The position numbers and the translations under genes were made by a program. Under the pieces are notes generated by a model. It ran no database searches, was not told the DNA's origin, and saw only the letters and a list, made by a program, of their open reading frames with translations. Shown in pieces: positions 34,587 through 47,960 of a DNA stretch of 64,000 bases. Numbering within the stretch: position 1 is the stretch's first letter; the number at the start of each line of letters is the position of its first letter. Source of the stretch: Luteimonas sp. YGD11-2 (GTDB taxonomy: Bacteria > Pseudomonadota > Gammaproteobacteria > Xanthomonadales > Xanthomonadaceae); NCBI RefSeq assembly GCF_004118975.1, contig NZ_CP035376.1:992001-1056000 (forward strand). Reading direction: 5' to 3'.

Positions 34587-36005
34587 ATGACCGATTCCGA
34601 GACCCTGCGCGTCCACAAGCCGATGCTGTGGCTGGTGGCCGCGGCGGTGTTCATGCAGATGCTGGACACCACCATCGTCAATACCGCGCTGCCGTCGATG
34701 GCGGCCGATCTCGGCCAGTCCCCGCTGCGCATGCAGGCGGTGGTGGTGGCCTATGCGCTGACCGTGGCGACGCTGATTCCCGCGTCGGGCTGGCTGGCCG
34801 ATCGCTTCGGCACCCGACGCCTGTTCCTGATCGCCATCGTGGTGTTCACCCTCGGCTCGCTGGCCTGCGCGCTGGCGCAGAGCCTGGACACGCTGGTCGC
34901 CGCGCGCGTGCTGCAGGGCGTTGGCGGTTCGATGCTGTTGCCGGTGGGGCGGCTGGCAGTGCTGCGTTCGGTGCCGCGGCAGGATTTCCTCGCCGCGATG
35001 ACCTTCGTCACCGTGCCGGGGCTGATGGGCCCGCTGATCGGGCCGTCGCTGGGCGGCTGGCTGGTGCAGGTGGCCTCATGGCACTGGATCTTCCTGATCA
35101 ACCTGCCGCTGGGCGTCGCCGGCGCGTTCGCGGCCATGCGGTTGATGCCCGACCTGCGCGCGCCGGTCGCGCGCTTCGATGGCATCGGCTACGGCCTGCT
35201 GGCGTTCGGCATGATCGCGGTGTCGGTGTCCGTCGATGCGCTGGCCGGCGAAACGCCACGGCGGGGTGCGATCGTGGTGCTGCTGGTATCAGGGCTGGTC
35301 GCGCTGGTCGCCTACTGGCTGCATGCCGCGCGGGCGAAGGCGCCGCTGTTTCCGCTGGCGCTGTTCCGCGTGCGCACCTATGCGGTGGGCGTGATCGGCA
35401 ACCTGTTCTCGCGGCTGGGCAGCGGCGGCATGCCGTACCTGATCCCGCTGCTGTTGCAGGTGGCGCTCGGCTACCCGCCGGCGCAGGCCGGCATGATGAT
35501 GATCCCGGTAGTGCTTGCAGGCATGTCGTCCAAGCGCATCGTGGTGCCGCTGGTGCATCGCTTCGGCTACCGCAGGGTGCTGGTGGTCAACACTGTGCTG
35601 ACCGGCGCGGCGATGGCGAGCTTCGGGTTCATCGGCCCGGCGCAGCCGCTGTGGCTGCTGATCGTGCAGTTCGCCTGCTTCGGTGCGGTCAATTCGCTGC
35701 AGTTCACCGCGATGAACACCCTGACGCTGCGTGATCTCGGCGGCGAGCAGGCCAGCGCCGGCAACAGTCTGCTGTCGATGGTGATGATGCTGGCGATGAG
35801 CCTCGGTGTGGCCACCGCCGGCGGCCTGCTGGCGGCGTTCTCGGCCGATGCCGGCGCGCAGGCCAGCGAGCCGGTGCTGGCGGCATTCCGCTGGACCTTC
35901 ATCTGCATCGGCGCGGTGACCGCGGCGTCCGCGGCGATCTTCGCGCAGATCGGCAACACCCGGCGCATCCCCGACCGGGTTGTGGAAACCACCGAGCAGC
36001 GTTGA
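34587..36005 (+). CDS. MFS multidrug efflux transporter (DHA2/MdtD type)
   Basis: This 472-residue, 14-helix major facilitator transporter is of the DHA2 drug:H+ antiporter group. Signature motifs are LDTTIVNTALPSMAADLG (motif D1), SGWLADRFGTRRLFLIA (motif A), LVAARVLQGVGGSMLLPVGR (motif B region) and the motif-C-like PGLMGPLIGPSLGGW. Later LGYPPAQAGMMMIP and LGGEQASAGNSLLSM match MdtD-like proteins. The ATG 34587 start has no strong ribosome site. No regulator or membrane-fusion partner is adjacent, so the substrate is open. Confidence 0.92.
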   Translation: MTDSETLRVHKPMLWLVAAAVFMQMLDTTIVNTALPSMAADLGQSPLRMQAVVVAYALTVATLIPASGWLADRFGTRRLFLIAIVVFTLGSLACALAQSLDTLVAARVLQGVGGSMLLPVGRLAVLRSVPRQDFLAAMTFVTVPGLMGPLIGPSLGGWLVQVASWHWIFLINLPLGVAGAFAAMRLMPDLRAPVARFDGIGYGLLAFGMIAVSVSVDALAGETPRRGAIVVLLVSGLVALVAYWLHAARAKAPLFPLALFRVRTYAVGVIGNLFSRLGSGGMPYLIPLLLQVALGYPPAQAGMMMIPVVLAGMSSKRIVVPLVHRFGYRRVLVVNTVLTGAAMASFGFIGPAQPLWLLIVQFACFGAVNSLQFTAMNTLTLRDLGGEQASAGNSLLSMVMMLAMSLGVATAGGLLAAFSADAGAQASEPVLAAFRWTFICIGAVTAASAAIFAQIGNTRRIPDRVVETTEQR

Positions 36006-36155
36006 TCGCGAACCGCGGGGCGTACCCGTCCGGCCCGGGTGGGAATGCGCGTTCCAGGACACGTGCTTCCGCGTCGGGCTCGGCGTCGCCATATCTGGCT
36101 CACGGGTACGAGGCCGTCCGTCCGCATCCGCCCCGGCCGCCCACAGGAGCTGCAC

Positions 36156-36950
36156 ATGAAGATCGATCTGTCAGGAAAATCCGCCATCGTCACCGGGTCC
36201 ACCGGCGGTATCGGCCTTGCCATCGCGACCGGCCTTGCCGGGGCGGGGGCGTGCGTGACCGTCGTGGGCCGCGACCAGCAGCGCGTGGACGCGGCGCTGG
36301 CGAAGCTTCGCGCTGACGCCGATGGCGCCGATGCCGGCGGCGTGGTGGCCGACGTCGGCAGAGCCTCCGGCTGCGACGCGCTGATCGCCGCGCGGCCGGA
36401 TGCCGACATCCTCGTCAACAACCTCGGCATCTATGGCGCGCACGAATTCTTCGATATCGACGATGCGTTGTGGAGCCGGTTCCACGAAGTCAACGTGATG
36501 AGTGGCGTGCGCCTGTCGCGGCATTACGCGCGGGGCATGCGCGATCGCGGCTGGGGCCGGATCCAGTTCATTTCCAGCGAGTCTGCCCTCAATATCCCGG
36601 CCGAAATGATTCATTACGGGGTGACCAAGGCCGCCGTACAGGGGCTGTCGCGAGGACTGGCCAAGGTGTTGGCCGGCACTGGCGTCACCGTCAACACCAT
36701 CCTGCCCGGGCCGACCCGCACCGCCGGGGCCGCGGAGATGATGGCGACGCTGGCTGCCGAACGCGGTGTCGACGAGGGAGCAATGGAAGCGCTGTTCCTC
36801 GCCGAGAACCGTCCGTCGACACTGTTGCGTCGCTTCGCCAGCCCGGAGGAAGTCGCGGCGATGAGCGTGTACGCCGCATCGCCGCAGGCCAGCGCGACCA
36901 CGGGTGCGGCCCTGCGCGTGGAGGGCGGCATCGTCGAGAGCATCGCCTGA
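36156..36950 (+). CDS. SDR-family oxidoreductase
   Basis: This 264-residue short-chain dehydrogenase/reductase has the cofactor motif TGSTGGIG, NNLG in place of NNAG (ILVNNLGIYG), the catalytic Ser in FISSESALNIP, and the YxxxK pair in HYGVTKAAVQG. PGPTRTAG follows and the C-terminus ends VEGGIVESIA. AGGAG lies 6 bases before ATG 36156. The substrate is not predictable. It stands alone between an MFS gene and a cytochrome b561 gene, with 67 bases to the latter. Confidence 0.92.
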   Translation: MKIDLSGKSAIVTGSTGGIGLAIATGLAGAGACVTVVGRDQQRVDAALAKLRADADGADAGGVVADVGRASGCDALIAARPDADILVNNLGIYGAHEFFDIDDALWSRFHEVNVMSGVRLSRHYARGMRDRGWGRIQFISSESALNIPAEMIHYGVTKAAVQGLSRGLAKVLAGTGVTVNTILPGPTRTAGAAEMMATLAAERGVDEGAMEALFLAENRPSTLLRRFASPEEVAAMSVYAASPQASATTGAALRVEGGIVESIA

Positions 36951-37017
36951 CCGCGGAGCCACGGCGGTCATCGCGGGATTGCGGGATGATGGGGCCTTCC
37001 ACACCGGGAGGGTCCAC

Positions 37018-37548
37018 ATGAAGAGCGATACCCCGCAACGTTACGGCACGCTGTCGCGGCTGTTCCACTGGGCGATCGCAGTCCTGGTGTTCTGGCAGGC
37101 GTTGAAGATCTTCGACCGCATCGATGACGGCGAGCACTGGGTGGGGCAGACGCTGGTGCCCTGGCATATTTCGATCGGCGTGCTGGTCCTGCTGCTCGTG
37201 GTGCCGCGCATCGCGTGGGCGCTGCGCAACCAGGGCAATCGCCCGCCGGGGCCGCAGCCGGCCTGGCTCGGTTTCCTCGCCAAGGCCGGTCATGTCGCCC
37301 TGTACGCGGCGCTCGTGCTGATGCCGGTGACCGGCATCAGCATCATGATCGGCAACGGCTACGGGCTGGCCGTGTTCGGCATGGAGCTGGTGGCCGGCGG
37401 CGGCGAGATCCCATGGCTCGCTACATTCGGCGGCACGCTGCACTCACCGGTCGCGTGGTTGCTGCTGGCGATGATCGCCGGCCATGTGGTGATGGCGCTG
37501 TGGCACCACTTCGTCCGCCGGGATGGCGTGCTGCGACGGATGCTCTAG
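37018..37548 (+). CDS. Cytochrome b561-type membrane protein
   Basis: This 176-residue four-helix cytochrome b561 (CybB family) has heme-ligand histidines in LSRLFHWAIAVLVFW, LVPWHISIGVLVLL, KAGHVALYAALVLMP and MIAGHVVMALWHHF, the typical pattern for two b-type hemes. The R-Y-G/T-x-x-R-x-x-H-W opening is the family hallmark. GGGAGGG sits just ahead of ATG 37018. It probably moves electrons from quinol or a periplasmic donor within the inner membrane (family knowledge); the in vivo partner is unknown. Confidence 0.92.
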   Translation: MKSDTPQRYGTLSRLFHWAIAVLVFWQALKIFDRIDDGEHWVGQTLVPWHISIGVLVLLLVVPRIAWALRNQGNRPPGPQPAWLGFLAKAGHVALYAALVLMPVTGISIMIGNGYGLAVFGMELVAGGGEIPWLATFGGTLHSPVAWLLLAMIAGHVVMALWHHFVRRDGVLRRML

Positions 37549-37695
37549 ATCGTGGGACCACCAGCAGGCCGGTGATCCCCTGGCAGCCCCGATGCCGGCG
37601 CCCAGGCCTCCGGCGTCGCCAGGTCGTCCCATGACGTTCCGCCGCCGTGCGGTGCGGGCCGTCGCCCGCGGCCGGCGTCAATGACGCAGCCGCAC

Positions 37696-39585
37696 TCAGA
37701 CCTCCAGCGTCGCCAGGTCGCCCTTGGTCTCCAGCCACGCTTTACGATCACCCGCGCGCTTCTTCGCCAGCAGCATGTCCATCAGCCCGCGGGTGGCGAG
37801 GTCGTCGTCGTTGGTCAGCTGCACCAGCCGGCGGGTATCAGGATGGATCGCCGATTCGCGCAGCTGCGAGGGGTTCATCTCGCCCAGGCCCTTGAAGCGG
37901 GTCACGTTGACATGGCCCTTGATCTTCTCGCGCTCGATCTTCTCCAGCAGCAGGCGCTTTTCTTCTTCATCAAGCGCATAGAACACCTGCTTGCCCACGT
38001 CGACGCGGAACAGCGGCGGCATCGCCACGAAGATGTGGCCGGCCGCGACCAGCGCCGGGAAGTGACGCAGGAACAGCGCCGCCAGCAGCGTGGCGATATG
38101 CAGGCCGTCGGAATCGGCGTCGGCGAGGATGACGACCTTGCCGTAGCGCAGCCCGGAGATGTCGTCCTTGCCGGGGTCGCAGCCGATGGCGATGGCGAGG
38201 TTGTGCACCTCGTCGGAGGCGAGCACCGAGGTGCTCGCCACTTCCCAGGTGTTGAGGATCTTGCCGCGCAGCGGAAGGATCGCCTGGAAATCCTTGTCGC
38301 GTGCCTGGCGGGCACTGCCACCGGCCGAATCGCCCTCGACCAGGAACAGTTCGGTGCGCGACAGGTCCTGGCTGATGCAGTCGGCGAGCTTGCCGGGCAG
38401 GGCGGGACCCTGGGTCACCTTCTTGCGGACGATCTGCTTCTCGGTCTTCAGGCGCGCACTGGCGCGCTCGATCGCCAGCTGCGCGATCTTCTCGCCGAGT
38501 TCGACGTGCTGGTTGAGCCACAGGCTGAAGGCATCGTGCGCGGCGCCCTCGACGAAGCCCGCGGCCTGGCGCGATGACAGCCGCTCCTTGGTCTGCCCGG
38601 AGAACTGCGGGTCGGTCATCTTCATCGACAGCACGAACGACACCCGGTCCCAGACATCCTCGGGAGCAAGCTTCACGCCGCGCGGCAGCAGGTTGCGGAA
38701 GTCGCAGAACTCGCGCAGCGCATCGGTGAACCCGGTGCGCAGTCCGTTGACGTGGGTGCCGTGCTGCGCGGTGGGGATCAGGTTGACGTAGCTCTCCTGC
38801 ACCAGCTCGCCTTCGGGCACCCAGCCCACCGCCCAGTCCGCGGCCTCGGTCTCGCGCGCCAGCCGGCCGACGAACAGCTCCACCGGCAGCACGTCGCGTC
38901 CGGCAAGTTCGCCGCGCAGATAGTCGCGCAGGCCATCTTCGTAGTACCAGCTGTCCTGCTCGCCGGTGGCCTCGTCGGTGAGCTTCACCGTCAGGCCGGG
39001 GCACAGCACCGCCTTGGCGCGCAGCAGGTGGCGCAGCGCCCGCAGGTTGAATTTCGCGGTGTCGAAGTACTTCGGGTCCGGCCAGAAGCGCACGCGGGTA
39101 CCGGTGTTCTTCTTCCCGACCGTGCCCACCACCTCGAGCGCGGTGTCGCGATCGCCGTTGCGGAACGTGATGCGGTGTTCCTGGCCATCGCGCTTGATAT
39201 GCACTTCCACCAGGGTCGACAGCGCATTGACCACGCTCACGCCCACGCCGTGCAGGCCGCCGGAGAAGGTGTAGTTGCGGTTGTTGAACTTTCCGCCCGC
39301 GTGCAGCCGGGTGAGGATCAGCTCCACGCCCGGCACGCCTTCCTCGGGATGGATGTCGACCGGCATGCCGCGGCCGTCGTCGGAGACCTCGCAGCTGCCA
39401 TCCCTGTAGAGGATCACCTCGATACCGCGCGCATGCCCGGCGAGTGCCTCGTCGACGGCGTTGTCGATGACTTCCTGCGCCAGATGGTTGGGACGCGTGG
39501 TGTCGGTGTACATGCCGGGCCGGCGTTTGACCGGATCGAGCCCGGACAGCACTTCGATGTCGGCGGCGTTGTAGCGGTTGTTCAT
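37696..39585 (-). CDS. parE: DNA topoisomerase IV subunit B
   Basis: This 629-residue ParE is close to the 630 residues of E. coli. The GHKL ATPase elements are EVIDNAVDEALAGHA, SDDGRGMPVDIH and SGGLHGVGVSVVNALS. The Toprim motif is FLVEGDSAGGSARQA with ILADADSDGLHIATLL. The C-terminal RFKGLGEMNPSQL is conserved. Start ATG 39585 (MNNRYNAADIEVL) matches the family; the frame is open 33 codons further. It partners ParC (not in the window) to decatenate replicated chromosomes. Fluoroquinolone-class drugs target this enzyme family. No terminator is obvious downstream. Confidence 0.97.
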   Translation of the reverse strand: MNNRYNAADIEVLSGLDPVKRRPGMYTDTTRPNHLAQEVIDNAVDEALAGHARGIEVILYRDGSCEVSDDGRGMPVDIHPEEGVPGVELILTRLHAGGKFNNRNYTFSGGLHGVGVSVVNALSTLVEVHIKRDGQEHRITFRNGDRDTALEVVGTVGKKNTGTRVRFWPDPKYFDTAKFNLRALRHLLRAKAVLCPGLTVKLTDEATGEQDSWYYEDGLRDYLRGELAGRDVLPVELFVGRLARETEAADWAVGWVPEGELVQESYVNLIPTAQHGTHVNGLRTGFTDALREFCDFRNLLPRGVKLAPEDVWDRVSFVLSMKMTDPQFSGQTKERLSSRQAAGFVEGAAHDAFSLWLNQHVELGEKIAQLAIERASARLKTEKQIVRKKVTQGPALPGKLADCISQDLSRTELFLVEGDSAGGSARQARDKDFQAILPLRGKILNTWEVASTSVLASDEVHNLAIAIGCDPGKDDISGLRYGKVVILADADSDGLHIATLLAALFLRHFPALVAAGHIFVAMPPLFRVDVGKQVFYALDEEEKRLLLEKIEREKIKGHVNVTRFKGLGEMNPSQLRESAIHPDTRRLVQLTNDDDLATRGLMDMLLAKKRAGDRKAWLETKGDLATLEV

Positions 39586-39860
39586 GCGTTGCGGCGACCG
39601 GTGAGGCAGTCGCGCATGGTACTGGGCGGCCACGGTTTCGCGCACACGTCCGGCGGTCCAGCACGGAAATCGCTTGCAGTACAACCCGGGTGGACCCGTG
39701 TTTTCCGGCCGTTTTCGCCTTTTTTTGTAAGCGGCGGATCGCGGCCGCGTTAAGGGACCGTTGTTCAGTCGGGGGCGAGATTGGCTGTGCTCCTTTGTCG
39801 CTGCCGCAGCACGGCACTTCCCGCCGCAAATGCTGCATGACTGCCAAACGGAGACACCTC

Positions 39861-41985
<2,125 letters not shown>

Positions 41986-42136
41986 GCCGGTTCTGCCACC
42001 GATCCACGCGGATCGATGCGGACCAGGAACGGACTCCGTTCACGGGGCCTGCCGTGGCGCGCCGTTCCATGCCTGCACCCGCATCTGCTCCATCCGTGTC
42101 CATCCGCGCCAGTTCGCGGCAAACAAGGGCTCCCTC

Positions 42137-42973
42137 ATGAACCTCTGTGGATTCGAAGTCGGTCTCGACCAGCCGTTTTTCCTGATCGCCGGCCCCTGCG
42201 TCATCGAAAGCGAGCAGCTGCAGCTCGACGTCGCCGGGCAGCTGAAGGAGATCACCGACGCGCTCGGGATCAACTTCATCTTCAAGTCGAGCTTCGACAA
42301 GGCCAACCGCACCTCCGGCACCGCGTTCCGCGGCCCGGGCATGGAGGAGGGCCTGCGCGTGCTGGCGGAGGTGAAGCGCCAGATCGGCGTGCCGGTGCTG
42401 ACCGACGTGCACGAGTACACGCCGATGGACGAGGTCGCCTCGGTCGTCGACGTCCTGCAGACGCCGGCCTTCCTGGTGCGCCAGACCGATTTCATCCGCA
42501 AGGTCTGCGCCGCCGGCAAGCCGGTCAACATCAAGAAGGGCCAGTTCCTGTCGCCGTGGGACATGAAGCCGGTCGTCGAGAAGGCGAAGTCCACCGGCAA
42601 CCAGCAGATCATGGTCTGCGAGCGCGGCGCGAGCTTCGGCTACAACAACCTGGTCAGCGACATGCGCTCGCTGAGCGTGATGCGCGACACCGGCTGCCCG
42701 GTGGTGTTCGACGCGACCCACTCGGTGCAGTTGCCGGGCGGACAGGGCAGCTCCAGCGGCGGCCAGCGCGAGTTCGTCCCGGTGCTGGCGCGCGCGGCGG
42801 TGGCGGTGGGCGTGGCCGGGGTGTTCATGGAAACCCATCCGGATCCGGCCAACGCGCTGTCCGACGGCCCCAACGCGTGGCCGCTGGCGAGCATGCGCGC
42901 GCTGCTGGAAACCATGCAGGCACTCGACCGTGTCGCCAAGCAGGGTGGCTTCCTTGAGTCGACGCTGGGCTGA
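42137..42973 (+). CDS. kdsA: 3-deoxy-D-manno-octulosonate 8-phosphate synthase
   Basis: This 278-residue KDO-8-P synthase condenses phosphoenolpyruvate with arabinose 5-phosphate for lipopolysaccharide core synthesis. Motifs: [54 protein letters not shown] and METHPDP. The residue at the metal site is Cys21 (in GPCVIE), the Aquifex-type cysteine, while E. coli KdsA has Asn there. This therefore looks like the metal-dependent class. ATG 42137 starts it, downstream of a 151-base spacer with no obvious hairpin. Confidence 0.96.
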   Translation: MNLCGFEVGLDQPFFLIAGPCVIESEQLQLDVAGQLKEITDALGINFIFKSSFDKANRTSGTAFRGPGMEEGLRVLAEVKRQIGVPVLTDVHEYTPMDEVASVVDVLQTPAFLVRQTDFIRKVCAAGKPVNIKKGQFLSPWDMKPVVEKAKSTGNQQIMVCERGASFGYNNLVSDMRSLSVMRDTGCPVVFDATHSVQLPGGQGSSSGGQREFVPVLARAAVAVGVAGVFMETHPDPANALSDGPNAWPLASMRALLETMQALDRVAKQGGFLESTLG

Positions 42974-42989
42974 GCCGCACCGCGGGCGC

Positions 42990-44763
<1,774 letters not shown>

Positions 44764-44775
44764 CCGGAGCCTTGC

Positions 44776-45159
44776 ATGCGCGTCCTGCGCATCCTGCTGG
44801 TACTGCTGGTCGTCCTGCTGGGATGGCTGCAGTACCGGCTGTGGTTCGGCACCGGCGGCAACCGTGACGTGGCCGAACTGCAGGCGCGCGTGGACCAGCA
44901 GGCGCGGCAGAACTCCGGGCTGGCCCAGCGCAACGCCGCGCTGGCCGCGGAAGTCGCCGACCTGAAATCTCCCACCGGCGAGGCCGCCGTGGAGGAGCGC
45001 GCGCGCAGCGAACTCGGCATGGTGCGCCCCGGGGAGGTCTTCTACCGGGTCGTCGACGCGCCCGCCCCGGCGATCCCGCCAGCGGCACCGCGCGACCCCG
45101 CCGACCCGGAGGATCCCGAACCGGGCGAAGCGCCGCTGCAGGAGTCGCCGCTGCCATGA
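44776..45159 (+). CDS. ftsB: Cell division protein FtsB
   Basis: This 127-residue FtsB is a bitopic division protein that joins FtsL and FtsQ at the septum. It has one membrane helix ([20 protein letters not shown]), then the typical coiled coil ([20 protein letters not shown]) and the conserved [16 protein letters not shown] Pro/Glu/Asp-rich tail of about 33 residues (from APAPAIPP) makes it longer than E. coli FtsB (103). GGAG lies 6 bases before ATG 44776. The start of ispD overlaps the stop (ATGA), and an AGGAG inside the end of ftsB serves it. Confidence 0.95.
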   Translation: MRVLRILLVLLVVLLGWLQYRLWFGTGGNRDVAELQARVDQQARQNSGLAQRNAALAAEVADLKSPTGEAAVEERARSELGMVRPGEVFYRVVDAPAPAIPPAAPRDPADPEDPEPGEAPLQESPLP

Positions 45160-45863
45160 GCCTGGAACATCCGCGCGGGATCTGGGCGGTGGTGCCGGCC
45201 GCGGGCAGGGGCACGCGCTTCGGCGGCGAACGCCCCAAGCAGTACCTCGAAGCCGCCGGCCAACTGTTGCTCATGCACACGCTGCGCGCGCTGTTCGCGC
45301 ATCCGTCGGTGCAGGGCGCGGTGGTGGTACTGGCCGCGGACGATACCCTGTGGCAGGGCTGGCACGAGATCGATGGCCGCCCGCTGCTGACCTGCACGGG
45401 TGGCGATTCGCGTGCCGCCTCGGTGCTTGCCGGCCTGCAGGCATTGCCCGCCGACGTGCGCGCCGATGATTTCGTGCTGGTGCACGATGCCGCGCGGCCC
45501 AACCTCGCTCTGGCCGATCTCGCCGCGCTGCTCGAACGCGGTCGCGAGGATCCGGTCGGCGCGATCCTCGCCGCGCCGGTGCGCGACACCCTCAAGCGCG
45601 CCGGCGACGACGGTGGCATCGACGGCACCGAGCCACGCGAGCGCCTGTGGCGCGCGCTGACCCCGCAGCTGTTCCGCCGCCTGCAACTGTCCCGTGCGCT
45701 TGCCGCTGCCGAGGACGCCGGCTTCGCGATCACCGACGAGGCAATGGCGATGGAGCGCCAGGGCGCACGCCCGCTGCTGGTGGAAGGCGCCGAGGACAAC
45801 TTCAAGATCACCACGCGCGCCGATCTCGAACGCTTCGAGTTCGTGCTGTCACGGCGACGGTAA
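45156..45863 (+). CDS. ispD: 2-C-methyl-D-erythritol 4-phosphate cytidylyltransferase
   Basis: This 235-residue IspD attaches CMP to methylerythritol 4-phosphate in the non-mevalonate isoprenoid pathway. Motifs include [67 protein letters not shown] and [12 protein letters not shown], ending with [12 protein letters not shown]. The ATGA overlap with ftsB is standard in gammaproteobacteria. IspF lies 112 bases downstream. Confidence 0.96.
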   Translation: MSLEHPRGIWAVVPAAGRGTRFGGERPKQYLEAAGQLLLMHTLRALFAHPSVQGAVVVLAADDTLWQGWHEIDGRPLLTCTGGDSRAASVLAGLQALPADVRADDFVLVHDAARPNLALADLAALLERGREDPVGAILAAPVRDTLKRAGDDGGIDGTEPRERLWRALTPQLFRRLQLSRALAAAEDAGFAITDEAMAMERQGARPLLVEGAEDNFKITTRADLERFEFVLSRRR

Positions 45864-45975
45864 CGCGCGTTCCTGCGGCGGATTTCGCCGATCAACGCGG
45901 ATGGGTGCCCGCAGCAAACCACGGCGGCGCATGGCAAGCTGCCGCCCGCAATCGACAAAGGACACCACGCACGCC

Positions 45976-46467
45976 ATGCCAGCATTACCTAAGATCCGCA
46001 TCGGCCAGGGTTACGACGTCCACGCCTTCGGCGAGGGCGACCACGTCGTGGTCGGTGGCGTGCGCATTGCCCACGAGCGCGGCCTGGTCGCGCACAGCGA
46101 CGGCGACGTCGCCATCCACGCGCTGTGCGACGCGATGCTGGGCGCGCTGGCGCTTGGCGATATCGGCGTGCATTTCCCGCCGTCCGACCCGCAGTGGAAG
46201 GGCGCCGACAGCCGCGCGTTCCTGCGCCACTGCAACGCGTTGATCGGTGAGCGTGGCTGGCGCGTCGGCAACGCCGACATCACCGTGATCTGCGAGCAGC
46301 CGAAGATCGGCCCGCATGCGCAGGCGATGCGCGAGGCGATGGCGTCCGATCTCGGCATCGATGTGGACGCGGTCAGCGTCAAGGCCACCACCAGCGAGAA
46401 GATGGGGTTCATCGGTCGCGGCGAAGGCATCGCCGCACAGGCGGTCTGCCTGCTGGTCGCGGCGTGA
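45976..46467 (+). CDS. ispF: 2-C-methyl-D-erythritol 2,4-cyclodiphosphate synthase
   Basis: This 163-residue IspF forms the cyclodiphosphate two steps after the reaction of the upstream ispD product. Motifs: [43 protein letters not shown] (zinc His and Asp), [14 protein letters not shown] and [20 protein letters not shown] 45976 is the start. The TruD gene begins in the last codons (GTGA overlap). Confidence 0.97.
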   Translation: MPALPKIRIGQGYDVHAFGEGDHVVVGGVRIAHERGLVAHSDGDVAIHALCDAMLGALALGDIGVHFPPSDPQWKGADSRAFLRHCNALIGERGWRVGNADITVICEQPKIGPHAQAMREAMASDLGIDVDAVSVKATTSEKMGFIGRGEGIAAQAVCLLVAA

Positions 46468-47519
46468 GCACGGCCGCGCCGCTGCCGTACGCGCTGGGTG
46501 GCCCCGTCATCGATGCGCGCATCCGCGCACAGGACGAGGACTTCCGCGTCGACGAGGTCGATGCCTTCGAGGCCAGCGGCGCCGGCGAGCATCTGCTGGT
46601 GACCATCGAGAAGCGCGGCATGAACACCGCCTTCGCCGCGCGCGCGCTTGCGGCATGGGCGGGCATCGACGTGGACGCGATCGGTTACGCGGGCCTCAAG
46701 GACCGCCACGCGGTCACCCGCCAGCGTTTCACCCTGCATCTGCCCGGTCGCGAGGCGCCGGCGCTCGACACGCTGCAGGTGGAAGGATTGCGGGTGCTCG
46801 CGATGCACCGGCACTCGCGCAAGCTGCCGCGCGGCGCGCTGGCCGGCAACGCGTTCGTGCTGGTACTGCGCGACGTGCAGGGCGATCGCGAAGCCGCGCA
46901 GGCGCGGCTGGCGGCGATCGCGGCGCGTGGCGTGCCCAACTACTTCGGCGAGCAGCGTTTCGGCCGCGGCGGGTCCAACGTGGCGCAGGCGCTGGCGATG
47001 TTCGCTGCCGCCGGCGCCCGGTCGGGGCGGCGCATGCGACGGGAGGAACGTTCGATGCTGCTGTCGGCCGCGCGCTCGGAACTCTTCAACCGCGTGCTCG
47101 CCCGGCGTGTCGAACAGGACTGCTGGGACGCCGCGCTCGACGGCGAGGTGTGGATGCTCGACGGCAGTCGCAGCGTGTTCGGCCCGGAACCCATGGACGA
47201 CGCATTGGCTGCGCGCCTGCAGGCAGGCGATATCCATCCGACCGCACCGCTGTGGGGCCGCGGCGAACCACGCGCGACCGGCGCGGCGCTGCAGCTCGAA
47301 GTCGCCGCGCTGGGCGACGATGACGCACTGGCACTGCGCGCCGGGCTCGAACGCGAAGGCCTCAGGCAGGAGCGCCGCGCCACCCGGCTGCGTCCGCAGG
47401 GGCTCGCCTGGGACTGGCGCGCCGATGATGTGCTGGAGGTGCGGTTCGCACTGCCGCCCGGTGCATATGCGACCACGGTCTTGCGCGAACTGGCGACCAC
47501 AGTGGGCACGCTCGACTGA
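46464..47519 (+). CDS. truD: tRNA pseudouridine(13) synthase
   Basis: This 351-residue TruD makes pseudouridine 13 in tRNA-Glu. The catalytic Asp80 is in [14 protein letters not shown], at the same number as in E. coli. [28 protein letters not shown] and the [15 protein letters not shown] end are family landmarks. Start GTG 46464 overlaps the ispF stop by three bases, placing truD in the ispF operon as in E. coli. The usual next gene, surE, is about 1.2 kb away here because two small genes intervene. Confidence 0.96.
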   Translation: MSTAAPLPYALGGPVIDARIRAQDEDFRVDEVDAFEASGAGEHLLVTIEKRGMNTAFAARALAAWAGIDVDAIGYAGLKDRHAVTRQRFTLHLPGREAPALDTLQVEGLRVLAMHRHSRKLPRGALAGNAFVLVLRDVQGDREAAQARLAAIAARGVPNYFGEQRFGRGGSNVAQALAMFAAAGARSGRRMRREERSMLLSAARSELFNRVLARRVEQDCWDAALDGEVWMLDGSRSVFGPEPMDDALAARLQAGDIHPTAPLWGRGEPRATGAALQLEVAALGDDDALALRAGLEREGLRQERRATRLRPQGLAWDWRADDVLEVRFALPPGAYATTVLRELATTVGTLD

Positions 47520-47610
47520 GCGGATCGCGGGTTTCCGGCCGGACCGGCGCGTGCGTGCACCGTCTGTCGGAATATGGGGGCAGGGCACTGGAGCACGATG
47601 GCCGTCGGCG

Positions 47611-47616
47611 TATAAG
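47611..47616 (+). promoter_or_regulatory. Possible -10 box of the small lipoprotein gene
   Basis: TATAAG lies 42 bases upstream of ATG 47658. A 7-bp GC-rich stem (47627-47633 with 47638-47644) falls between it and the AGGAGGAG ribosome site at 47645-47652, and might affect initiation. Confidence 0.45.
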
Positions 47617-47657
47617 CGGAGGCGTGGCCCCGCAGGGGCGGGGCAGGAGGAGCCGTC

Positions 47658-47885
47658 ATGCGCACCCTGTATCGCCTGGTCCCGTTGCTGCTGGTCCTCG
47701 CGCTCGCCGCCTGTGCCAGCAGCCAGCCGATGGCGCGGTCGTCCGCGCCCACGTCGCAGCACAACCTGATGCACGACGACGCCGAGTACATCGGCCGCGT
47801 CAATGCGGAAGCGCGACGCCGCGGCCTGCTGGTGCACTGGATCAACCCGCCGCCGAAGAACACCGCCCCGCGCAGCATCGAGTGA
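47658..47885 (+). CDS. Small predicted lipoprotein
   Basis: This 75-residue protein has a lipoprotein signal (LVPLLLVLALAACASS, lipobox LAAC) and a short polar mature part of about 55 residues containing HDDAEYIGRVNAEARRRG and VHWINPP. AGGAGGAG 5 bases before ATG 47658 is a near-ideal ribosome site. It seems to have its own promoter and lies between truD and a convergent Smr gene. I do not recognise the family. Similar short lipoproteins occur in xanthomonads, but no function is known to me. Confidence 0.78.
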   Translation: MRTLYRLVPLLLVLALAACASSQPMARSSAPTSQHNLMHDDAEYIGRVNAEARRRGLLVHWINPPPKNTAPRSIE

Positions 47886-47960
47886 TCGGGCCGGGCGGCC
47901 GCGTGCTGGCGTGACTGGCCCGGCCGCCGTTCGAGCCATGAGCGCCGGTTCCACCGTGGG

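Noticed and set aside
37549..37695. A small gene between cytochrome b561 and parE
   Set aside because: Minus-strand frames exist but none has a ribosome site or sensible composition. Part of the spacer is a duplicated parE tail.
41986..42136. A gene or riboswitch in the pyrG-kdsA spacer
   Set aside because: No frame with a ribosome site and no strong conserved fold visible; the spacer has only loosely repeated GATCC/ATCCG words.
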